This document shows, one piece after another, positions 1 to 6,937 of a DNA stretch of 8,629 nucleotides. Made by a program: the position numbers and the translations under genes. A model generated the notes under the pieces. The model had not been told where the DNA came from and searched no databases. It saw only the letters and a list, made by a program, of their open reading frames with translations. Position 1 is the stretch's first letter. The number at the start of each line of letters is the position of its first letter. This DNA is from an uncultured Amylibacter sp. (GTDB lineage: Bacteria > Pseudomonadota > Alphaproteobacteria > Rhodobacterales > Rhodobacteraceae), in assembly GCA_938001995.1 (NCBI GenBank), contig CALLAV010000176.1, positions 1 to 8,629 of the forward strand, in the 5' to 3' direction.

Positions 1-2
1 CG

Positions 3-47
3 AAGCGGGCGATCAATCAGGGATCACGTTTGGCCGCTGGGTTTTAA
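3..47 (+). CDS. Possible C-terminal tail of an upstream plus-strand gene (partial)
   Basis: One plus-strand frame is open from the window edge to a TAA at 45-47 and would encode KRAINQGSRLAAGF. The stop lies only 4 bp from the stop of the LysE-family gene on the other strand, the arrangement expected of two convergent genes. With 14 residues no family can be recognised, and a short open run like this also occurs by chance, so this is a weak call. Other plus-strand frames continue past position 100 over the LysE gene and look like shadows. Confidence 0.25.
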   Translation, partial: KRAINQGSRLAAGF

Positions 48-51
48 GGCG

Positions 52-684
52 TCACTTTCCACTATCAAAGACGAGTTTTGCAGCCAGTCCACCAAAGACA
101 ATGCCCAAGAAATATCTTGAGTATCTTGTAAAACTCGACCCACTTTTTGAAAGCGATCGCACGGACCCTGCCAGCCATATGACCACGCCGTGAACAGCAA
201 AATCTATGAATAGAAAGACGCTGGCGAGCACCAAAATCTGAAATGCGACTGCGCCTTTTTCGGGATCGAGGAACTGCGGGAAGAGTGCGAGGTAAAACAA
301 TGCCACTTTGGGATTTAGGACGTTTGAGAAAAACCCCTGCCTAAAGATCACGAACATGGACAGGCGATGGGTCTGCGTTGATTGCGAAGAACTGTGATCA
401 CGAGACGTAAATGCCTGCCATGCAAGGTACAGCAAATAGGCCGCGCCGAGGTATCTGACCATATCGTAGGCGTAAGGCACAGCGAGGAACAGTTGTGACA
501 GGCCGAGCGCAAGAATTATTGCGTGAAAGGCGGACCCTGCGGATACACCGACCTGTGTTACAAATCCTGCCATTCTGCCTTGGGCCGCACTTCTAGCTGC
601 AACCAAAATCATGTCGGGGCCGGGCGTAATGGCGAGCGCGAAGCTGGCCGCGCTAAACAGAATAAGTGTTTGGAAATCTATCAT
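52..684 (-). CDS. LysE/RhtB-family amino-acid exporter
   Basis: Inner-membrane exporter of the LysE/RhtB family, 210 aa, which is the usual family length. These proteins export amino acids or derivatives such as lysine, threonine, homoserine or homoserine lactone; the substrate cannot be told from sequence. Visible marks are the N-terminal TPGPDM motif (residues 20-25) after the first hydrophobic helix, the glycine-rich second helix (about 38-65), a hydrophilic central loop rich in Ser and Thr (about 93-108), and the family motif NPKVALFYLALFPQFL (124-139). About six membrane segments are expected. The frame stays open upstream to a TTG at 780, but the ATG at 684 is preferred: it has GCGAGG upstream at suitable spacing and starts the family-typical MIDF sequence. 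A terminator separates it from the gene upstream, so it probably has its own promoter in 685-797; I found no convincing boxes there. Confidence 0.93.
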   Translation of the reverse strand: MIDFQTLILFSAASFALAITPGPDMILVAARSAAQGRMAGFVTQVGVSAGSAFHAIILALGLSQLFLAVPYAYDMVRYLGAAYLLYLAWQAFTSRDHSSSQSTQTHRLSMFVIFRQGFFSNVLNPKVALFYLALFPQFLDPEKGAVAFQILVLASVFLFIDFAVHGVVIWLAGSVRSLSKSGSSFTRYSRYFLGIVFGGLAAKLVFDSGK

Positions 685-800
685 CTGTAGCCTCGCTTTG
701 GTTGCCTTCACAACCTTTGCTGGAACTTGGGCAAAACTCAATAGGGCGGCTGTTTGTGTAAGTGGTCTGATGGAGCGCAAGCCGTAGAAACTCGACTTTC

Positions 801-834
801 AAAAAAAAAGGGCGCCCCGTTTGGAGCGCCCTTT
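801..834 (-). terminator. Rho-independent terminator after the small membrane protein gene
   Basis: The arms AAAGGGCGC (807-815) and GCGCCCTTT (826-834) form a perfect 9-bp stem. Inside it, CC/GG can pair after one C-A mismatch, leaving a GTTT loop. On the minus strand the stem is followed by nine T (plus-strand A run 801-809), and it begins 6 bases beyond the TAA at 841-843. It therefore ends transcription of the 117-aa membrane protein gene and insulates the LysE-family gene. On the plus strand the following TTTGTTGTTTT is a much weaker tract. Confidence 0.9.
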
Positions 835-840
835 GTTGTT

Positions 841-1194
841 TTAATTGGAGCGGGCTTTGTTTGCGGCGATGATGCCGTAGACCCAGATTGCGATCAGAAC
901 CACCGCGAAGATCACGATGGGCATTTGTGGTGCACCCGACGCAAAGTTGTCGACGATGTCGCCGACGTCACGGCCAATCCAGCCGACCAGTGTGGCGATG
1001 TAAGCGATTGGGCTTTTGAGCAAAATCGCAACGATGGCGGCAAAAGCGAGGCCAAGATTACGGCCACCCCATGATGGGCCCATAAAGTCTTCCATGCCAT
1101 TACCGACCATGGCCATGCCACCCGACATAAAGCTGAGAAGGATGATCAGAATCATTACGATTGTGAGCCAGAGTGGAATTCCTGCAGTTTTCAT
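841..1194 (-). CDS. Small three-helix membrane protein of unknown function
   Basis: 117-aa protein that I do not recognise. It has three hydrophobic segments: about residues 7-23, 47-72 and 91-110. The first loop is Gly/Met-rich (about 24-46, including GGMAMVGNG and GPSWGGRN), the second loop holds acidic residues (GRDVGDIVDN, 74-83), and the C-terminal tail NKARSN is short and basic. There are no cysteines or histidines, so a metal or redox site is unlikely. The ATG at 1194 is supported by AGGGGA about 6 bases upstream. The gene is monocistronic: a terminator follows its stop directly, and another terminator (end of the peptide importer operon) lies upstream of it. The hydrophobicity pattern and ribosome-binding site make it a real gene; the function is open. 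Confidence 0.85.
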   Translation of the reverse strand: MKTAGIPLWLTIVMILIILLSFMSGGMAMVGNGMEDFMGPSWGGRNLGLAFAAIVAILLKSPIAYIATLVGWIGRDVGDIVDNFASGAPQMPIVIFAVVLIAIWVYGIIAANKARSN

Positions 1195-1233
1195 AGTGTG
1201 TCCCCTGTTAGAGTTTTGTGTAGTTCTGCGGGA

Positions 1234-1264
1234 CTTATACGGGGGGCCATAGCCATTCCGTCGA
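1234..1264 (-). promoter_or_regulatory. Candidate promoter of the small membrane protein gene
   Basis: On the minus strand a TATAAG (1239-1234) resembles a -10 box. A TCGACG (1264-1259), 4 of 6 matches to TTGACA, lies upstream, but the 19-bp spacer is longer than the optimum of about 17. It sits between the operon terminator and the ATG at 1194, where a promoter is needed. The assignment is by eye only. Confidence 0.3.
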
Positions 1265-1283
1265 TAAAAACTGAATAGTTTTT

Positions 1284-1315
1284 AAAGAAAAAGGGCGCCC
1301 CGATGGAACGCCCTT
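1284..1315 (-). terminator. Rho-independent terminator of the peptide importer operon
   Basis: The arms AAGGGCG (1291-1297) and CGCCCTT (1309-1315) form a perfect 7-bp stem, with CC/GG (1300-1301 with 1305-1306) possibly extending it inside. Read on the minus strand it is followed by TTTTTCTTT, and it starts about 20 bases after the TAA of the substrate-binding protein gene. It is very similar in sequence to the terminator at 801-834. Confidence 0.88.
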
Positions 1316-1336
1316 CTGTATTCGTGTCGCTGACGC

Positions 1337-2896
1337 TTACGCGTCGAACCACCAACGTTCGCAGAGGCGGGAACCGTCCATCTGGAAGTTGTTACCCACA
1401 GCTTCTGCGTGCTTCAGCTTGGTTGAGTGCGCATCGACATAGTTTGCGTACATCGGAACAACTGTCCCGCCCTCGGAAGAGCAGAGCATTTGCATTTCGG
1501 TATACATGTCTTTGCGTTTCGCGCTGTCGAGTTCTGCACGTGCAGTCAAAAGCAGCTCTTGGAAGCGTGCATTTTCCCAGCTTGTGTCGTTCCATGGCAC
1601 ACCAGATTCATATGCCGTGGAGAACATCCAATCTTCGGTCGCACGACCGGACCAGTAACAAGCACACCAAGGCTTTTTCAGCCAAACGTTGGACCAGTAG
1701 CCATCATCAGGCTCTTGCACCACGTTGATTTCGATGCCAGCCGCCTTAGCGGATGCTTGATACAACTGCGCCGCGTCAATCGCACCAGGGAAGGCAGCGT
1801 TTGCAGCGGAGAGGTTTACCTTGAGGCCGTCCATGCCTGCTGCTTTCAGCAGGGATTTGGCTTTTTCAGGATCATAGTCGTTCTGTGGCAGATCAGCCGC
1901 GTAGAACTGGTTTGCAGGACCGATTGGGTGGTCGTTTGCAACAGCGCCGTGACCCAGAAGGATCTTGTCCACCATTTCCTGACGGTTGATCGCATGCTTC
2001 AGTGCTTGGCGCACTTGCAGGTTATCAAATGGTGCAACGTTGGTCAGCATTGGCAATGTGTAATGCTGGTTACCTGTGACCTCGAAGATCTCTACGTTCG
2101 GGTTCGCATTGTAAAGCGCTTCTGCCTTCGTATCGACGCGGTTAATCGCATCAACCTGACCTGTCATCATAGCCGTTTGACGAGCGTTTGAATCGTTGAT
2201 CGCGATGGCTTCGATGCTGTCAAAGTGACCAGCGTCGTCGCCTTTGTAGTGACCTGCAACACGGGACACCACGCAGCGCACACCTGGATCAAAGCTCTCA
2301 ACCTTGTAAAGGCCCGTACCATTACCAGATGCAATCGCTTCGGATTCTGCGCCTGCTGGGTACATCAGGATGTGATAGTCGGACAGCAGATACGGGAAGT
2401 CGGCGTTGCCCGCTTTCAGAGTCAGAACAACCTGATGGTCGTTCATTTTCTTCATGTCTACAACAGCTTCAACGATTGGTTTCGCAGCAGATTTTGCACC
2501 GTCGGCTGTGTGCATTTGCAAGGACGCAATCATGTCGTCCGCACCAAATGGTTTACCGTCGTGGAACGTTACGCCCTTACGCAGGTTGAACGTCCAGGTT
2601 TTCGCATCAGCAGATGCTTCCCAGCTTTCGGCCAATTCGCCCTTGAGCGAGCCATCTGCTGCGATTTCTGTCAGACAGTCAAACACAGCGCCGTGACCCA
2701 TTACGATCATAAAGCTGTCAGAGTGCGTGCGGCCATCCCAGCTGTCGGATGTGTTTGCACCCGCAAGACCAAGACGAAGCGTGCCGCCTTTTTTCGGGCC
2801 GTGGCCCGCAGCCATTGCTGGTTTAACTGTGGCTGCTACGATACCAGCGGCAGCGCCGGCCTTAAGCAAACCACGTCGGTTCATGTTAAAAGTCAT
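1337..2896 (-). CDS. Peptide ABC transporter substrate-binding protein, Tat signal
   Basis: Periplasmic substrate-binding protein of the SBP_bac_5 family (DppA/OppA type), 519 aa, which captures peptides or similar solutes for the adjacent importer. Residues 1-29 form a twin-arginine signal (NRRGLLKAG at 6-14, hydrophobic Ala-rich stretch, cleavage probably after AMA at 27-29), so it should cross the membrane folded. Family marks are the segment from ESWEAS through FHDGKPFGADD (90-121) and the region NVAPFDNLQVRQAL with downstream HPIGP (286-327). Six cysteines (74, 208, 411, 413, 472, 512) are present, including an unusual WCACYW. The ATG at 2896 is preferred over the long upstream open frame because GGGAG sits 5-6 bases before it and it places the Tat signal at the N-terminus. 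It is the last gene of the operon, 85 bp after the ATPase gene, and is followed by a strong terminator. The ligand cannot be deduced; dipeptide or oligopeptide is the default for the family. Confidence 0.95.
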   Translation of the reverse strand: MTFNMNRRGLLKAGAAAGIVAATVKPAMAAGHGPKKGGTLRLGLAGANTSDSWDGRTHSDSFMIVMGHGAVFDCLTEIAADGSLKGELAESWEASADAKTWTFNLRKGVTFHDGKPFGADDMIASLQMHTADGAKSAAKPIVEAVVDMKKMNDHQVVLTLKAGNADFPYLLSDYHILMYPAGAESEAIASGNGTGLYKVESFDPGVRCVVSRVAGHYKGDDAGHFDSIEAIAINDSNARQTAMMTGQVDAINRVDTKAEALYNANPNVEIFEVTGNQHYTLPMLTNVAPFDNLQVRQALKHAINRQEMVDKILLGHGAVANDHPIGPANQFYAADLPQNDYDPEKAKSLLKAAGMDGLKVNLSAANAAFPGAIDAAQLYQASAKAAGIEINVVQEPDDGYWSNVWLKKPWCACYWSGRATEDWMFSTAYESGVPWNDTSWENARFQELLLTARAELDSAKRKDMYTEMQMLCSSEGGTVVPMYANYVDAHSTKLKHAEAVGNNFQMDGSRLCERWWFDA

Positions 2897-2922
2897 ACTA
2901 TACTCCCTAGTTAGTGACATGT

Positions 2923-2963
2923 GCTGGAGAACCCAGCGATTGATAAGGAATGGTCCCTCATTC
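2923..2963 (-). promoter_or_regulatory. Two small hairpins in the spacer before the binding-protein gene
   Basis: The spacer between ATPase and binding-protein genes contains two short inverted repeats: GAATG/CATTC (2948-2952 with 2959-2963) and GCTGG/CCAGC (2923-2927 with 2933-2937). Each has a 5-bp stem with a 5-6 base loop. Neither is followed by a T run, so they are not terminators. In a transcript they could act as processing or stabilising elements for the binding-protein message. Stems of this size can arise by chance. Confidence 0.25.
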
Positions 2964-2980
2964 AAATGGTTGATTGCGCG

Positions 2981-2986
2981 ATTATA
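2981..2986 (-). promoter_or_regulatory. Candidate -10 box for the binding-protein gene
   Basis: A perfect TATAAT on the minus strand overlaps the TAA stop of the ATPase gene and would start a transcript with a leader of roughly 75-80 bases before the ATG at 2896. No good -35 is found at 17 bp (CGGAGA, 3 of 6 matches). A secondary promoter here would let the binding protein be made in excess over membrane components. The match could be coincidental. Confidence 0.25.
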
Positions 2987-4634
2987 TCTTCGCGCTTGCG
3001 GCGTCTCCGATGTTGTCGACACCTCGTTCGTCGAGCAGATTTGTCAGCCAATCCGGATCCATTTCTGGAACGGATGACAGCAACAAGTCTGTGTATGGGT
3101 GGTGTGGTGGTTGGAACATTTCGACCTTCGGCCCCTGTTCGATCACTTTGCCTTCTTTCATTACAACAACTTCGTCTGCGATGGATTTCACCGTCGCCAA
3201 ATCGTGCGTAATGAACATATAGCTGAGTCCAAGGGTATCTTGCAAATCAGCGAGCAAGCGCAGAATGCCTTCGGCGACCAATTGATCGAGCGCGGATGTC
3301 ACCTCGTCGCAGATGATAAACTTGGGCTCCGCCGCCAAAGACCGCGCAATTCCGACACGTTGTTTTTGCCCGCCAGACAGTTCGGACGGCAAGCGATCGA
3401 TGTATTGGGACGGTTCCAGTTCGATCTGTTCGAGCAGTTGTTCAACCCGTTTGCGTTTTTCTGCACCTTTCAGACCCATGTAGAATTCCACTGGGCGGCC
3501 GATGATTTCGCCGATCTTTTTGCGTGGGTTCAAGGCTGTGTCTGCCATTTGATAGATCATCTGCGCTTGGCGCAGCTGTCCCCGATTGCGTTGGCGATAA
3601 TCGAGCGGCAGGTTTTCCCCGTCAAACTGGATCACACCTTTGGTGGGTGGCAGCAGGCCCGTAATACAGCGGGCGGCAGTGGATTTACCCGACCCTGATT
3701 CACCCACGACTGCAACGGTGCGACCTGGATGAATATCAAACGAGATATCATGCAGCACAGGCACTTTGCCGTAAGCAGCGGAAACGTTTTGCACGGACAC
3801 GACGGGTGTGCTGTTTATCGCAACAGGCGCTTTCAGGTCCCGCTGAAAGCTGCGCACAGCCCAAAGAGATTTGGTATATTCCTCTTTTGGGTTCGAAAGC
3901 ATGCTGCGTGTTTCGGATTCTTCGACTTCATCGCCGCGCAACAACACCTTAATGCGATCTGCCATTTGTGCCACAACTGCCAAATCATGTGTGATGTAAA
4001 TCGCAGCCGTGTTGAATTGTTCAACGATGTCACGGATCGAAGCGAGCACCTCGATCTGTGTTGTCACATCAAGCGCAGTGGTGGGTTCGTCAAAGATGAT
4101 CAAGTCAGGACGGCACGACATGGCCATTGCGGTCATGGCCCGTTGCAGCTGGCCGCCTGATACTTGGTGCGGATAGCGAAAGCCGATTTCTTCTGGGTTT
4201 GGAAGACGCAGGCGATTGTACAGATCCATCGCGTCTTCTTCGGATTCAGATTTGGAATAGACACCGTGTTGGGTTGGCGCCTCTGTGTGTTGGTCGATGA
4301 TGCGATGCGCTGGGTTAAAGCTGGCGGCGGCAGATTGTGCCACATAAGCGATACGTTTGCCCAGCAAAGAGCGCTTGGTTGCGGCGTCAGCTGTGACCAG
4401 ATCTATGCCGTCAAAAACAACGGAACCACCAGAAATACGGCACCCATCGCGGGTAAAACCCATGGACGCGAGGCCGACAGTAGATTTGCCAGCACCCGAT
4501 TCACCGATCATGCCGAGGACTTCGCCTTTGCGCAGATCAAAAGATGCGCCGTTGATGATGGGGTTCCACGTTTCATCGGAACGCCCTTCGATTTTCAGAT
4601 CTTTTACAGACAGGAGAATTTCTTGTTCTGACAT
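2982..4634 (-). CDS. Fused two-domain peptide ABC transporter ATPase (DppD+DppF type)
   Basis: 550-aa cytoplasmic protein carrying both nucleotide-binding domains of the peptide importer in one chain. Domain 1 has Walker A GESGAGKST (44-52), Q-loop Gln100, signature VSGGQ (158-162), Walker B LIIFDE (178-183) and switch His216. Domain 2 has Walker A GESGSGKST (311-319), Q-loop Gln362, signature LSGGQ (419-423), Walker B FIICDE (439-444) and switch His477. All catalytic elements of both sites look intact. Each domain is followed by the oligopeptide-type C-terminal extension; the second contains PPHHPYTDLLL (509-519). The DEPTTALD and DEVTSALD Walker B tails fit the DppD and DppF halves respectively. 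The ATG at 4634 lies 5 bp after the permease stop, with GAAGGA about 9 bases upstream inside the permease gene, so translational coupling is likely. An ATG at 4676 would add 14 residues but overlap the permease gene and lacks this support. Confidence 0.96.
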   Translation of the reverse strand: MSEQEILLSVKDLKIEGRSDETWNPIINGASFDLRKGEVLGMIGESGAGKSTVGLASMGFTRDGCRISGGSVVFDGIDLVTADAATKRSLLGKRIAYVAQSAAASFNPAHRIIDQHTEAPTQHGVYSKSESEEDAMDLYNRLRLPNPEEIGFRYPHQVSGGQLQRAMTAMAMSCRPDLIIFDEPTTALDVTTQIEVLASIRDIVEQFNTAAIYITHDLAVVAQMADRIKVLLRGDEVEESETRSMLSNPKEEYTKSLWAVRSFQRDLKAPVAINSTPVVSVQNVSAAYGKVPVLHDISFDIHPGRTVAVVGESGSGKSTAARCITGLLPPTKGVIQFDGENLPLDYRQRNRGQLRQAQMIYQMADTALNPRKKIGEIIGRPVEFYMGLKGAEKRKRVEQLLEQIELEPSQYIDRLPSELSGGQKQRVGIARSLAAEPKFIICDEVTSALDQLVAEGILRLLADLQDTLGLSYMFITHDLATVKSIADEVVVMKEGKVIEQGPKVEMFQPPHHPYTDLLLSSVPEMDPDWLTNLLDERGVDNIGDAASAKI

Positions 4635-4639
4635 GTCGA

Positions 4640-5863
4640 TTATTCCTTCAAGCCTGATGATCTGTGCAGCATCCAATCCACGAGGAAGTTCACCCCGACG
4701 GTCAGAAGCGCGATAGCGCCAGCGGCCATCAGCGGCAGCGCTGCGTTCAATGGCAAGAACTGTGCATAGTTCAAGAAACCAGACAGATCGCGCACCATAG
4801 TACCCCAGTCTGCCAGCGGTGGTTTGATCCCAATGCCAAGGAAGGACAACGACGCGATTGTCAGGAACACGAAACAGAAGCGCAGACCAAATTCGGCAAG
4901 CAGCGGCGCATAAGCGTTTGGCAAGATTTCCTTAAAGATGAGGTAAGGCAGCGTTTCACCGCGCAGCTTAGCGGCTTCGATATAATCCATAACCACGATG
5001 TTGATGCCAACCGCACGCGACAGACGAAACACGCGTGTGCTGTCGAGAACCGCAATGATGATGACCATGTAGACCATCACAAGCACGTTGTTTGTACCCG
5101 CCCAAGCCGTTGCAATAGTCATCAACAGCAATGCAAAAATCAGCTGCGGGATCGCCATCAGCGCATCCACGGTCCGCGAACAGATCTGATCCATCCAGCC
5201 GCCTTTGACGGCTGCAAGAAAGCCGAAGGTCGTGCCAATCAGAAACGCCAAACAGGTTGTGACAAAGGCAATTCCAACTGTGTTTTGAGCGCCGTAAATC
5301 AAACGGGACAGAATATCACGACCAATTTGGTCCGTACCAAGCAAATACGCAGGATCACCACCCATGGCAGGATCGCCACCTGGTACAACGTTTGCGTTGC
5401 CCACGATTTCCTCTTGGCCGTAAGGTGCAATCACACCCGCAAAGATGGACACGATCGCATAAAGAACGATGATCATAATTCCAAACGCAGCCGTCACTGG
5501 CATTTGGCGAAAGGCCTTCTTTGTACCTTCAGTGCCAATCAGGCGACCAAGAAAGCGGAAAATATAGGCCGCCACCGCGAAAATGATGATGCCATGTACC
5601 GCGACAAGGAAGAAGAAATATTTGTTCGCGGCTGGCCCTTCAGCCAATTGCGCTTGGATATAGGTGTAGACCACCCAAGCAATCGCGAATGCGCCAATGG
5701 CAAAACCAATGGCCACACCACCTGGCATGTCGCGAAAGTAAGGTTTGTTGTTCGTGACCTTGCGACCGACTAAGCGGAACAAGAAACCTGCACCAGCCAA
5801 GGCAAGACCGTAACCGATAAGGGTCACGACAATATTGAAGAACGTGGGTTCGAGAGGAAACAT
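4640..5863 (-). CDS. Peptide ABC transporter permease, DppC type, with extended N-terminus
   Basis: 407-aa inner-membrane permease of the DppC/OppC family. The core begins near residue 120 with the OppC N-terminal region ending in FAGVIAPYG (141-149), then GTDQIGRDILSRLIYGAQ (176-193), typical of DppC. The ATPase-docking EAA loop is intact (EAA 296-298, Gly302, Ile309, LP 314-315), followed by SFLGIGIKPP (340-349). The family is usually near 300 aa; this one has about 115 extra N-terminal residues with three hydrophobic segments (about 8-30, 48-70, 82-104). The extra region looks duplicated: FRLVGR (29-34) plus FRDMP (43-47) recur as FRFLGR (102-107) plus FRQMP (118-122), each pair between two hydrophobic segments. 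The ATG at 5863 has TAAGGA 8 bases upstream and lies 11 bp after the stop of the DppB-type gene. The frame is continuous, so the extension is part of the reading frame rather than a misjoined gene. Confidence 0.95.
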   Translation of the reverse strand: MFPLEPTFFNIVVTLIGYGLALAGAGFLFRLVGRKVTNNKPYFRDMPGGVAIGFAIGAFAIAWVVYTYIQAQLAEGPAANKYFFFLVAVHGIIIFAVAAYIFRFLGRLIGTEGTKKAFRQMPVTAAFGIMIIVLYAIVSIFAGVIAPYGQEEIVGNANVVPGGDPAMGGDPAYLLGTDQIGRDILSRLIYGAQNTVGIAFVTTCLAFLIGTTFGFLAAVKGGWMDQICSRTVDALMAIPQLIFALLLMTIATAWAGTNNVLVMVYMVIIIAVLDSTRVFRLSRAVGINIVVMDYIEAAKLRGETLPYLIFKEILPNAYAPLLAEFGLRFCFVFLTIASLSFLGIGIKPPLADWGTMVRDLSGFLNYAQFLPLNAALPLMAAGAIALLTVGVNFLVDWMLHRSSGLKE

Positions 5864-5874
5864 GTATACGATCC

Positions 5875-6876
5875 TTACTTCGGATGCCGCAAGCGCGGGT
5901 TAGAGAGGATCGACATAATGTCGGCGATAAGGTTCAGCAGGATATAAGCCGCTGCAAACAACAGACAGCAGGCTTGTACCACTGGGATGTCACGGATTTT
6001 AACGCTGTCCACGAACAACTGGCCGATGCCAGGATAGACGAACACAACCTCGATAACGACCACACCTGTAATCAGGTAAGCAAGGTTCAAAGCAACCACG
6101 TTGATAATCGGCGCAAGCGCGTTTGGCAGCGCGTGGCGCACGATAACCCGCATGGGCGAGATACCCTTAAGGCGGGCCATTTCAATATACGGCGACGCCA
6201 GCAAATTGATAATTGCAGCCCGTGTCATCCGCATCAACTGCGCGGTCACTGCCAGCGTCAAGGTCAGCGCAGGAAGCAACGTCTTTTGCAACCGTTCACT
6301 GAACGCCATTCCGTCGTAAATGTTAGACAGAGACGGGAGGATCGGGTTCAAGAACGCTAAGAACAAAATCAAGATGTAGGCGAGGAAGAACTCTGGCGAG
6401 GAAATCGCAGAAAGGGTCGTGACGTTCACTGCGCGGTCATAAACGGAGTTACGATACAGCGCTGCAAGGATACCAAGGGTCAACGCCAATGGGATGGCGA
6501 TGGCAGCAGCAACGCCCGCAAGGAACAGTGTATTTTTGAAACGCGGGGCGATTTGGGCGGCAACGGATTCAATCCCGCCTTTACCCGTATCGGACCCTGC
6601 AAAGGACGACATGTTCGCTTGTGCAAAACTGGTTCCGAAATCACCCGTAAGAACACCACCAAGCCAGCTAAAGTATCTAGAGAATGGGTTCTTATTCAAA
6701 CCAAGGTCTTCGCGTATAGAGGCGACGGCTTCGGGGGTTGCACCTTGTCCAAGGATTGCTTCGGCAAAGTCACCTGGAAGAGCATTCACTGAGGCAAAGA
6801 TAAGCACGGACACGACGAGTAGAGTCAAAAGGCCAAGGCCCAGACGTTGTAGGATAATCCCTAATACGGAATTCAC
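5875..6876 (-). CDS. Peptide ABC transporter permease, DppB type (GTG start)
   Basis: 333-aa inner-membrane permease of the DppB/OppB family, forming the translocation pore with the DppC-type partner. The N-terminus (LQRLGLGLLTLLVVSVLIFA, 9-28) is the usual first helix, followed by the short NALPGD motif and periplasmic segment LTGDFGTSF (76-84). The EAA-type loop reads EMARLKG (232-238) and ends in LPNA (250-253); VVFVYPGIGQLFVDSV (277-292) is a strong DppB mark near the C-terminus. Around residues 85-107 there is a somewhat long Gly/Ser-rich insert before the second helix. Translation appears to start at GTG (6876-6874) with GGGAG 6 bases upstream; no in-frame ATG lies at a better position. 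It is the first gene of the operon, so its leader (6877-7017) should hold the operon promoter. Confidence 0.95.
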   Translation of the reverse strand: MNSVLGIILQRLGLGLLTLLVVSVLIFASVNALPGDFAEAILGQGATPEAVASIREDLGLNKNPFSRYFSWLGGVLTGDFGTSFAQANMSSFAGSDTGKGGIESVAAQIAPRFKNTLFLAGVAAAIAIPLALTLGILAALYRNSVYDRAVNVTTLSAISSPEFFLAYILILFLAFLNPILPSLSNIYDGMAFSERLQKTLLPALTLTLAVTAQLMRMTRAAIINLLASPYIEMARLKGISPMRVIVRHALPNALAPIINVVALNLAYLITGVVVIEVVFVYPGIGQLFVDSVKIRDIPVVQACCLLFAAAYILLNLIADIMSILSNPRLRHPK

Positions 6877-6911
6877 ACCTATCTCCCTATTTTACTTTTT
6901 CGTTTTTATTG

Positions 6912-6929
6912 GTCAGGCCCTTCCCTGAC
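6912..6929. promoter_or_regulatory. Perfect inverted repeat in the operon leader
   Basis: GTCAGG (6912-6917) and CCTGAC (6924-6929) form a perfect 6-bp inverted repeat around a 6-base spacer, 36 bp upstream of the GTG of the first importer gene. No T run follows on the minus strand, so it is not a terminator. It could be an operator for a repressor or activator, or a hairpin at the 5' end of the operon message. The regulator cannot be named. Confidence 0.4.
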
Positions 6930-6937
6930 GAGAGTTT

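Noticed and set aside
685..780. 32-residue N-terminal extension of the LysE-family exporter from a TTG start
   Set aside because: The ATG at 684 has a ribosome-binding site and begins the family-typical sequence; the extension has a rare start codon and no site.
754..1252. Plus-strand open frames of 106 and 78 codons over the small membrane protein gene
   Set aside because: The opposite strand encodes a convincing three-helix membrane protein with ribosome-binding site and terminator; the plus-strand products are low-complexity, charged and motif-free.
1427..2914. Two long plus-strand open frames (254 and 229 codons) opposite the binding-protein gene
   Set aside because: The translations are Cys/His/Val-rich without motifs, overlap a confident gene and lack ribosome-binding sites; they are shadows of its codon bias.
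2923..2963. Internal terminator between ATPase and binding-protein genes
   Set aside because: Both stems are only 5 bp and no T run follows on the minus strand, so termination there is unlikely; kept only as a possible processing signal.
4664..5773. Long plus-strand open frame (369 codons) opposite the DppC-type permease
   Set aside because: Its translation is rich in His, Gln, Arg and Asp with no hydrophobic core or motif, and it lies wholly antisense to a gene with a clear family match.
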